The translations under genes were made by a program, and so were the position numbers. The notes beneath the pieces are model-generated. The model worked only from the letters and a program-made list of their open reading frames with translations. It did not search any database and had not been told where the DNA came from. Shown here piece after piece: positions 43,648 through 50,549 of a stretch of DNA of 64,000 nucleotides. The DNA is from Hyphomicrobiales bacterium (GTDB lineage: Bacteria; Pseudomonadota; Alphaproteobacteria; Rhizobiales; Xanthobacteraceae), in NCBI GenBank assembly GCA_003169835.1, contig PNAI01000042.1, positions 1-64,000 of the forward strand. The letters run 5' to 3'. Numbering within the stretch: the stretch's first letter is position 1; the number at the start of each line of letters is the position of its first letter.

Positions 43648-44901
43648 TCACACCAACAGTCCCGCCATCGGTTTCAATAAGGCGCTGTCGGGAAACACCT
43701 TGGTCGCGAGCGCCTGCTCGTTGATGCGCAGATGATCCGCAAGCACACCCTTGATCACAGCGCGCACATCGATGGTGGGTTTGAGATCGCGGCCCTCGTG
43801 CAGCTGAGCGGCTTTCAGGCCCGGCCAGTTGGCGATGACGCGGCCGCCTTTGAGCGCTCCGCCCGCAAGCAGGGCGATCGTCGCCGTTCCGTGGTCGGTC
43901 CCGTCGGTGCCGTTGATGCGCGCGGTGCGGCCGAATTCGGTGACGACCGCAACAACCGTCTCGCGCCAGCTTGATTTCATTTCCGTCTCGATCACGGCAA
44001 TCGCGCCATCGAGCGCACCGAGCAGCGCCGCGAGCCGCCCGCTCGCAACCCCTTCATCGGCGTGCGTATCCCAGCCGTCGAAAGCCAGCGCACCGATACG
44101 CGGCCCGTCCGGCCGCACCATGAATTTTGCCGCAGCCCCAGCGGTTTCCGCGAAATACGCCCGCACCTGCGCCACACCGGCTGGGCGCGGCGCTCCGTTC
44201 TGGCCGGGATTCGCATCCATCCCGCCGCTGCGCGCGATCGCCGCAAGCCCGATGCGCTCCTCCAGAACGCGCGCGAGGTCGACGTCGGTGTGACGATAGA
44301 GATCGAGCAGCCGCATGAGCGTGTCGTCGCTCGCCGGCGCCAACCGCGGCGGCGTCCACGACATCACCGGCGCCGGTCCCCGCACCACAAGCGGTGTAAC
44401 CGGACCCGCGGCGAAAATCTTGCGTCCACCATCCACGCGCCCCGTAGGTTCGATCGCGCTAAGCGCGCGGTTAAGCCATCCGGTGTCGGTGAACCCCGGT
44501 TTGCCGACGCCGCTCTCGAGCACATCCTGGCCGTCGAAATGCGAGCGCTCCCGGTACGGCGTGGCCGCCGCATGAATGAAGATCGCCTGGCCCTGCTTGT
44601 AGAGGCGGTGCACGTTCGGCATCGCCGGATTGAGAGCGAAGAATGAATCGAGCGGCAACGCCGACGTTTTGCCGTCGAGCGTCAGCGCCTTGTCGCCGCG
44701 CAAAGCCACCCAATCGGGGTCGCCCACGGGGGCGACCGCCGCGAGCCCATCGAGCGCTCCGCGCAGCACGATCACCAGCAGGCGCGGATCGCGTCCCTCC
44801 GCCAGCGCAATCTTCGGCATGTAGGCCCATGCGAACAGCGCGCCCGAGGCGAGAAAGAGTTCGCGGCGCGTGGCAGCGTGCAGGTTGATCGGCATGGTCA
44901 T
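43648..44901 (-). CDS. DUF1501 family secreted protein
   Basis: This 417-residue protein has a leader containing twin arginines (ATRRELFLASGALFAW), so export by Tat is likely. The mature part is DUF1501, a sulfatase/alkaline-phosphatase-like fold: VIVLRGALDGLAAVAPVGDP, HAAATPYRERSHFDGQDVLE, DGWDTHADEG and TEFGRTARINGTDGTDHGTA. The true substrate of the family is unknown. ATG 44901 overlaps the DUF1800 stop codon by 4 bp, so the pair is coupled, as in many other bacteria. Confidence 0.9.
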   Translation of the reverse strand: MTMPINLHAATRRELFLASGALFAWAYMPKIALAEGRDPRLLVIVLRGALDGLAAVAPVGDPDWVALRGDKALTLDGKTSALPLDSFFALNPAMPNVHRLYKQGQAIFIHAAATPYRERSHFDGQDVLESGVGKPGFTDTGWLNRALSAIEPTGRVDGGRKIFAAGPVTPLVVRGPAPVMSWTPPRLAPASDDTLMRLLDLYRHTDVDLARVLEERIGLAAIARSGGMDANPGQNGAPRPAGVAQVRAYFAETAGAAAKFMVRPDGPRIGALAFDGWDTHADEGVASGRLAALLGALDGAIAVIETEMKSSWRETVVAVVTEFGRTARINGTDGTDHGTATIALLAGGALKGGRVIANWPGLKAAQLHEGRDLKPTIDVRAVIKGVLADHLRINEQALATKVFPDSALLKPMAGLLV

Positions 44902-46412
44902 CTCCGCTGGAATTCCGGCGCCATGAGCAGCAGTGCGAGCGCTTGCGGCCGGCTTTCGGCCCGAGAAATAGCTTGCCGCGTTTCCGCGCTCGCCAGCGGC
45001 CCCAGCGCTGCGTCCACGACGGCTTCGGGTTCGACCAGTGCCGCGACACGCCGCGCCATCTGGTTGGCGATGTCGAGCCGTTGCGCCAGGCCGTCGATCC
45101 ATGCGGCGTTCTCGTCGGAAAATCCCTTGGGCGCGGTCGGCCGCCAGAGCGGCTCGCCGAGCAGATTATGCGCCTGCATCACCGGCCGCACATCAGGAGG
45201 CGTTACTCCCATGGCGCGCAGCGCGCTCACGATCCATTCGCCCGGCCGCTTGATCTTGCTGCGCGGGGCATTCCACGCTTCGGGCGAAGTGACCAGCGTT
45301 TTCGCGACTTCCTTCAGGTTTCCGTCGGTGTCGTTGAAACGCTTGGCAAGCCGTTCGACCAAAGCCTGCGGTGGCTGGTCGGCGATAAAATGGCGCGCGA
45401 GCTTTTGCGCAAGATGCTTCGCCGTCGCCGGATGCCGCGCCAAATCGGAGAGCACCGCGCGTCCCTGATCGACTCCAGTGTCGGCATAGGTTCGATTGAC
45501 GACCTTCTGCGGTCCGGGCTCATGCATGCGCGCATTGAAATTAAATTCACCGCCGCGCATCGGTTCTTGCCGCGGCGGAAAAATCGTCCACCCTGTGATC
45601 ACGTTGGCAAATCGGGTGACGTCGTCTTGCGTATAGACGGTGCGCACGCCGAGCGTATGAAGTTCAAGAATTTCGCGCGCGAGATTTTCATTAAGGCCCT
45701 TGCCGCGAAAAACTCCGGCGAGCGAGTTCGGCCCGATTGAGCGCGCATTGTCGAGATACAACAGCATCGCCGGATGGCTCTCGACCGCGTTGAGCATGTC
45801 GGCGAACCGGCCCAGCACGTGGGCGCGGATCGCCTCGCGCTCATAGGCCCCGCACAACGCGCGCACCGGCCCCTTGTCGGCCGACACGCAAAAATGGTTC
45901 GACCAGAACCACACCAGCCGCTCAACAAATCCGATCTCTGAGCTGAGCGCGGCATCGATGCGGACCTTGGCCTCTTCAAGATAGATCTGCTGCGGGATGC
46001 CCGGCCCCGGATTACGCGGCGCAGCGTTGGCGTTTGGCGCGCTTTGGTTAGGCTTTGCTTCCATCCCACCGTTTTCCATCGCGGGCGGTTGCGCGGAAGG
46101 TATTTGATCGGCAGGCGCCTGCGAGACCGTCGGCGGTACGGCGTTTTTCGCAGCATTGGCGTTAATCTCGCGTTCGGCCCGTTGCGCCAGCCGCGCGGCT
46201 CTCTGGACTTGGCGGAAATCGAAGGCCGCGCGCGCCGCCTCGCCGCTGGTGAGCAGATCGGAATCGGAAATGCGGCCGATCGACGGCCGATCGAGTTCGG
46301 CTAACAGTGCGCCGCGCGGATCCGAGGCGAGCGCCGCAATCGATCCCGCCCGCGGTCCAAAACCAAACCGGTGCAGCGCGGATGCGGCTTCAAATTTTAG
46401 ATCAACCGCCAT
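44898..46412 (-). CDS. DUF1800 family protein
   Basis: This 504-residue protein is of the DUF1800 family, which nearly always accompanies DUF1501. Visible family motifs: LHRFGFGPR near the N-terminus, LVWFWSNHFCVSADKG, LYLDNARSIGPNSLAG, NENLAREILELHTLG and YTQDDVTRFANVITGWT. A low-complexity Pro/Asn/Ala linker (about 85-135) interrupts the fold. No signal peptide is seen, so it may be cytoplasmic or exported with DUF1501. The function is unknown; the pair is sometimes linked to cell-surface or polysaccharide processes. Confidence 0.9.
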   Translation of the reverse strand: MAVDLKFEAASALHRFGFGPRAGSIAALASDPRGALLAELDRPSIGRISDSDLLTSGEAARAAFDFRQVQRAARLAQRAEREINANAAKNAVPPTVSQAPADQIPSAQPPAMENGGMEAKPNQSAPNANAAPRNPGPGIPQQIYLEEAKVRIDAALSSEIGFVERLVWFWSNHFCVSADKGPVRALCGAYEREAIRAHVLGRFADMLNAVESHPAMLLYLDNARSIGPNSLAGVFRGKGLNENLAREILELHTLGVRTVYTQDDVTRFANVITGWTIFPPRQEPMRGGEFNFNARMHEPGPQKVVNRTYADTGVDQGRAVLSDLARHPATAKHLAQKLARHFIADQPPQALVERLAKRFNDTDGNLKEVAKTLVTSPEAWNAPRSKIKRPGEWIVSALRAMGVTPPDVRPVMQAHNLLGEPLWRPTAPKGFSDENAAWIDGLAQRLDIANQMARRVAALVEPEAVVDAALGPLASAETRQAISRAESRPQALALLLMAPEFQRR

Positions 46413-46656
46413 TGACGATCACTCCGCTGAAAAATCGAAAGCGCAATCTCGTCACGCAACACGCTCTGCCAACATGGACCTGATTGCAACTTACGATTTG
46501 GCAATTAAGCCGTCGTTGAACGCGGCGTTCATTTCGAATTCATACGCGGAAAATGGCTACCGGAGTCCCGTGTCGAATCCTTCTATTTTTACCCAACCTG
46601 TTGCGCCCAATGGTCTTTGGAGCTGCCGGATCGACCAGACTTAATTCGCTCCGATC

Positions 46657-46867
46657 CCAGGCTGGGCCTGGCAAATCCGGTGTCTAAAATTAACCATTGT
46701 GTCGCCTCCGCAGGGAGGCCTGGCAGCACGTAAAAGCATCTGCTGCCCACCCAAATCCTTCAAATCACCGTTGCGGTGGCTGACCCGCCTTCCTTGGGCC
46801 GGCGCGGGCCTGTGTTCCTTTAGGTATTGCTCGGCATCGGCCCGCTGCCCAACGGGATTGGCCAATC
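46657..46867. other. candidate structured RNA or mobile-element remnant
   Basis: In order: CCAGGC-TGG-GCCTGG (46657-46671), GCCTCC-GCAG-GGAGGC (46704-46719), GGCAGCA-N12-TGCTGCC (46722-46747), CACCG-TTG-CGGTG (46766-46778) and the 12-bp palindrome GATTGGCCAATC (46856-46867). All pairs are perfect. Coding explanations fail, since the minus-strand frame here has no good start or composition. No Rfam family could be named. A non-coding RNA or HEARO/IS-type RNA remnant is possible. The strand is unknown. Confidence 0.45.
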
Positions 46868-46915
46868 GCCGGCTGTAATTTCTAAACTTATTGCGGCGCG
46901 ATACGGGCCAACTCG

Positions 46916-46935
46916 GAATTATTCCCAGGCTTTAG
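46916..46935 (+). repeat. second copy of the 20-bp motif
   Basis: GAATTATTCCCAGG then CTTTAG matches the motif at 34-53 at 18 of 20 positions. It lies between the hairpin-rich block and the 47151 gene. No function is known. Confidence 0.4.
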
Positions 46936-47150
46936 ACGATCTGTGCATACGCACGTATTCTGTTGCATCGGGGTCCGGCGTTTATCATAATACCGCTCGG
47001 GTTAGGGTGAATCCTCAGTTAATCTTGCGGGGGACATCTTCGAAGGAGATAACTAAAGTTCGATCCATTTCCGGCGCGCGGCGGTGCAGGGAATGGAATG
47101 AGGAGGAAAAACTAGAAACTGGTTCGGTTCTTTTGGGACGGAAGTGAGCC

Positions 47151-47927
47151 ATGCATCGCCCTGTAATGTTGCTGACCGTGTTCGCCGCAGTGGCTGCCAC
47201 GGCATCGTCTGTATCCGCCAATCCGCTGAATGGTAATGAGCGATTCTCAAACGTCGTTTCAACCCAGCAATCCACACCAACATTAGCGCCCGCCAAGCGA
47301 GTCGAACCGGTTCGCGCCATCGAATCGATTCAGCGTAGCGACAGCGCTGCGCTTCTCATCCCGACGACGCCAGGTGACAATCTGCGGCCGACCGTGAGCA
47401 ACACGGTCGACTCGACCAGCAGCCTTGGCAAGATCTCCACCAGCAGCGTCAGCAAGCTGATCCTCAACAGCGAAGCCAAGCCTGCCGCGCAGGCCGCGTC
47501 GAAATCCGGCGAGACCAACCCGCTGCTTGAGGCCTTGCGCTGGAAGGGTGCGACTGCCCCGCAAGTGGGCGTGCCGAGCGACCTCTGGTGCGCCGATTTC
47601 ATGAATTTCATCCTGGGCCAGACAGGCCAAAGCGGCACCGGCTCGCGTGCGGCGCGCTCGTTCCTCAAATACGGCAAGCCGCTTGACGGCCCGCGCGTGG
47701 GCGCCATCGTCGTGTTGACCCGCGGCGGCAACGGCCAGAGCGGCCATGTCGGCATCGTGCGTGGCACCGACGGCGACGGAAATCCGGTCGTGATCTCGGG
47801 CAACCACGGAAACAAGGTTTCCGAGAGCATCTATAAGAAGGAAAAGGTGCTCGGCTACTTCATGCCGCCGAACGTGAACAGCGTGAACCCAGCGACGTTG
47901 AACGCCGTCATGGCGGCGCAGCGGTAA
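47151..47927 (+). CDS. secreted CHAP-like (TIGR02594 type) protein
   Basis: This 258-residue protein has a signal peptide (cleavage likely after VSAN at about 24) and a Ser/Thr/Ala-rich linker to about 120. A C-terminal papain-like domain of the TIGR02594/CHAP type follows. The likely catalytic Cys is in DLWCADFMNFIL and the His in GQSGHVGIVRG, with a later Asn in SGNHGNKV. Such domains cleave peptidoglycan peptides or act as NlpC-like amidases. A strong terminator follows. It is monocistronic. Confidence 0.85.
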   Translation: MHRPVMLLTVFAAVAATASSVSANPLNGNERFSNVVSTQQSTPTLAPAKRVEPVRAIESIQRSDSAALLIPTTPGDNLRPTVSNTVDSTSSLGKISTSSVSKLILNSEAKPAAQAASKSGETNPLLEALRWKGATAPQVGVPSDLWCADFMNFILGQTGQSGTGSRAARSFLKYGKPLDGPRVGAIVVLTRGGNGQSGHVGIVRGTDGDGNPVVISGNHGNKVSESIYKKEKVLGYFMPPNVNSVNPATLNAVMAAQR

Positions 47928-47963
47928 TCTTCAAAAACAGGCGTCAAACAAAAAAATAAAATC

Positions 47964-47988
47964 AGAGCGGTGCCCAAAGCGCCGCTCT
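47964..47988 (+). terminator. terminator after the CHAP-like gene
   Basis: AGAGCGGTGC-CCAAA-GCGCCGCTCT forms a 10-bp stem (one T-G pair) with a 5-base loop, followed by TAATATTT, 36 bp after the stop codon. The rest of the gap up to 48183 holds nothing recognised. Confidence 0.75.
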
Positions 47989-48183
47989 TAATATTTACGC
48001 ATTTTTCCTAATACCAATTGGAGCGAGAGCGATCCAAATTACCGATCCTCCCGGTCCCGCCCGAAATCGATATTTCCGGTATTATGGCGCAAACGCCACA
48101 AGCTTAGCGCTGTGCCCAATCCCACATTTCATAAGACGAGAGGTTGACGTGTAGGAGCGCGCGCCGAGTGGGCACGAGCGGCA

Positions 48184-48906
48184 TCAGCAGCTTTTGTTGG
48201 TGTGTGGGTCTACCGGCCGCAAACAGCCGCCATCGGCAGCGTTGAACTTCGAATAAGGCAGGAAGGCCAACCAAGATTCATTAGTTGGCTCCAACCGTTC
48301 AAAAACAACTTGGAAGCAAAATTCGGTTCTGTGTCGTGTCGTTCCCCGGAAAATATCGTCGTATTCAATCCAACCCCAGAGATAACGAGTGGCTGGGAGA
48401 GCCGAGTTTTCCAGTTCTCGTGCCACGATTTGGATGGATGGCGTATACGAAACTGTCTGAGGCCCGATCAGGGCGCTTCCGAACAGCTTGGAATCAGGAA
48501 AACTGGAGTCGGCAGGAATATCGCCATTAAATTTTTCACAGCTAAAGTTGATTTTACAATTTATGGCAGGCGTCTGCCCTCCATTCTTAAGAACTACAGC
48601 CAATCTATAAGTATGAATCGCACCAGGAATGACGATTGCATAGCTTTCGGTACTGGTTCTGTCAGGATGGCGATGAGTTGTCAGATTAATTTCTTGCGCA
48701 GTTACATACGCCCTCAATTGTTGCTCAGCGGTCGTGACAGCAATTTGATTGCTAGCAATGGCTGCATTTGCGGAGTCAGTAGCTGCTTTGATGGGAGCTT
48801 GCATTTCGCGAGATTGGATGGCTGCGTTTTCGCCCAACTGCGTCAATTGACGCTCTCCAGCTTCCCACAATTTGTCGGTCGCTCGTTTGAGAGTGACGTA
48901 AAGCAC
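48184..48906 (-). CDS. hypothetical protein, possibly frameshifted at the 5' end
   Basis: This 240-residue ORF starts at a GTG (48906) with a coiled-coil-like segment (RATDKLWEAGERQLTQLGEN, AIQSREMQAPIKAATDSA) and then a beta-rich domain (YRLAVVLKNGGQTPAINCKI, ARELENSALPA, YLWGWIEYDDIFRG). The pattern is common to rhizobial membrane-anchored proteins that have a TM helix just before the coiled coil. Here a TM-like stretch (SVITVLTTIAIACFT) is encoded immediately upstream but in another frame. A frameshift around 48895-48906, or a truncated gene, is therefore likely. The function is unknown. Confidence 0.6.
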   Translation of the reverse strand: MLYVTLKRATDKLWEAGERQLTQLGENAAIQSREMQAPIKAATDSANAAIASNQIAVTTAEQQLRAYVTAQEINLTTHRHPDRTSTESYAIVIPGAIHTYRLAVVLKNGGQTPAINCKINFSCEKFNGDIPADSSFPDSKLFGSALIGPQTVSYTPSIQIVARELENSALPATRYLWGWIEYDDIFRGTTRHRTEFCFQVVFERLEPTNESWLAFLPYSKFNAADGGCLRPVDPHTNKSC

Positions 48907-49242
48907 GCAATAGCGATGGTCGTCAGGACGGTAATGACAGAACCGAACGCATCAAGAAATTTAACGACTTTAATAGCAACGAATGGAACGACTTGATAAA
49001 AGGCGCAGTGTTCCTGCTTGGCTTCATCTATGCCGCAATTTTCATAGTACGTCGGGATTAGAGACTAGGAATCCAACTACAAATGCCGCCCCGACGATTG
49101 CCCAAAAAATATTCTCTCGACGTCTCAATGTTCGCCCTCTAAATATCCCGCAGTCTGACGGCTTCGCATCCCATTGCAACTAGGGCGGCAAAAAATATCG
49201 CAGTGAATGGAAACGAGGCGCCGTGCGCTCCGCTTCTCCCAA

Positions 49243-49322
49243 CCCGCTCATTTCCGCGCAAGCGGGAATCCAGAGAAATTGAATGCATGGAGAGACAGTT
49301 CTGGTCCCCGCTTTCGCGGGGA
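49243..49322. repeat. paired hairpin repeat element
   Basis: Hairpins CCCGCT-N12-AGCGGG (49243-49266) and TCCCCGC-TTTC-GCGGGGA (49305-49322) flank a 38-bp spacer. The arrangement AAGCGGGAATCCAG ... CCCCGCTTTCGCGGGGA is the widespread REP-like unit of Bradyrhizobium-type genomes. No gene lies in 49184-49406. Confidence 0.8.
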
Positions 49323-49355
49323 CGAACGGATCATCGACGTGTGACCAAAAACAAA

Positions 49356-49375
49356 CGGGGCGCCAAGGCGCCCCG
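49356..49375 (-). terminator. terminator of the 49407 gene
   Basis: CGGGGCGCC-AA-GGCGCCCCG forms a 9-bp perfect stem. On the minus strand it is followed by TTTGTTTTT, so it terminates the gene that ends at 49407. Confidence 0.8.
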
Positions 49376-49406
49376 CTCGTGTCCCTAATGTCGATCAAAC
49401 CGCCAT

Positions 49407-50453
49407 TCACTCGTGATCGAGAATTCCCGCCAGCGCCTTCATCCGGTTGCGCACATAAACCGGCAGGCCGGCGCTAATTGAATTGCCGGTGTTGAAGTTG
49501 CTGTTGCCCATCAACACCTGCAGCGGCACCAGCTGTTTGAGCACCGGGACGTCCTGGTATTTCTTTCTCGAATCGACCGTGCTCGAGCTCACCGCGACCG
49601 CAATCATCACCGTTGCGATGGTGGAATTTGCATCGCTCGGGTTCTGCTGGAACATCGCCATGAGCTTGCCGAACCGCATGACTTGGTTGACGTAGAACAT
49701 GCTCTGCTCGATCACGCCTGAAATCTGCGAATCGAGCCCGGTCAGCTTCTTCAGGCCCGCCGCGTCTTCCTCTGACGGGGTGTAAAGACGCAGCTCGCTT
49801 TCGAAAACGATGTCCGGAGAGAGCTTTCTCTCGCCTTCCCGGATCTTGTTGGCAAGCGCGATGCCGATCGGCAGCTTGCCTTCGAGCCTGTAGGTCGAGC
49901 GAACGCACAGCGCGACGCTTTGCCCCTCGCACCATTTGCGGTCGGGGTTGAGATTGTTCGCGTACCGCTCGTCGGTCGCGACCTTCTCGTCGGCAAGCGA
50001 CGACTTCGCTGCGCTGATCGCCTCATGTTTGATCGAGGGATCGAGGTTCTCGATGAACTTCAGCGCTGCGTAGCGCTTGAGGTCGATCGAGGCCGGCGGC
50101 CGCGACAGCTTGAAGCGCGCCTCGACCACGTAGAGCTGCATCTCCTCCTTGATGGTCTTCGTAATCCCATCGACCATTTTGTGGACGGTAGGCTCCGTAT
50201 AGGCCGGATACAGGCTCAGGTACTGTTTTTGGATCGGCTTGAGGCGCGTCCAATCGTCGAAACGCACGAAGCCGTTGCTGGCGGTATCGTCGGTCCGCTG
50301 GTCGTTGAAAATAATGGTATTGGGCTTGAGCTGGTCGATGGCGAAACCGGGAATCGAATTCACTCTCACCACCTGGAATTCCTGCGCGCAGACGCCCGCC
50401 CCGGTGGTGGCCGCCAGTCCGAACAGCATCGCGATGGCACGCCGCATCAACAT
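49407..50453 (-). CDS. secreted hypothetical protein
   Basis: This 348-residue protein has a signal peptide (about 1-23, RRAIAMLFGLAATTGAGVCA). The mature part begins QEFQVVRVNSIPGFAIDQLK and contains no domain I recognise. A C-terminal hydrophobic stretch STIATVMIAVAVSSSTVDSR may bind membrane or form a strand. AGAGGAA precedes the ATG, and the transcript ends in a strong terminator. It lies downstream of the penicillin-binding protein gene on the same strand, 96 bp apart, so cotranscription is possible. Confidence 0.75.
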   Translation of the reverse strand: MLMRRAIAMLFGLAATTGAGVCAQEFQVVRVNSIPGFAIDQLKPNTIIFNDQRTDDTASNGFVRFDDWTRLKPIQKQYLSLYPAYTEPTVHKMVDGITKTIKEEMQLYVVEARFKLSRPPASIDLKRYAALKFIENLDPSIKHEAISAAKSSLADEKVATDERYANNLNPDRKWCEGQSVALCVRSTYRLEGKLPIGIALANKIREGERKLSPDIVFESELRLYTPSEEDAAGLKKLTGLDSQISGVIEQSMFYVNQVMRFGKLMAMFQQNPSDANSTIATVMIAVAVSSSTVDSRKKYQDVPVLKQLVPLQVLMGNSNFNTGNSISAGLPVYVRNRMKALAGILDHE

Positions 50454-50549
50454 GTTATTCCTCTATTCCCAATCAAGTCGCCAATTTGCCCTACAAATAA
50501 GACCTTTCGACGACAACCGGCCTTAAAGCGGCCGGCCGCGGTTTTCCAT

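Larger units (their letters stand above)
46413..47150. other. gene-free region with a hairpin-rich block
   Basis: No convincing protein gene was found in these 738 bp. From 46657 to 46867 five perfect hairpins or palindromes are packed together (see separate entry). The motif at 46916-46935 matches the one after the tRNA at the window start. The last 100 bp probably form the leader and promoter of the 47151 gene. Confidence 0.5.

Noticed and set aside
46641-46865. Minus-strand 74-codon open frame
   Set aside because: It overlaps the hairpin-dense block, its codons follow the palindromes, and it has no good ribosome-binding site. A structured element explains the sequence better.
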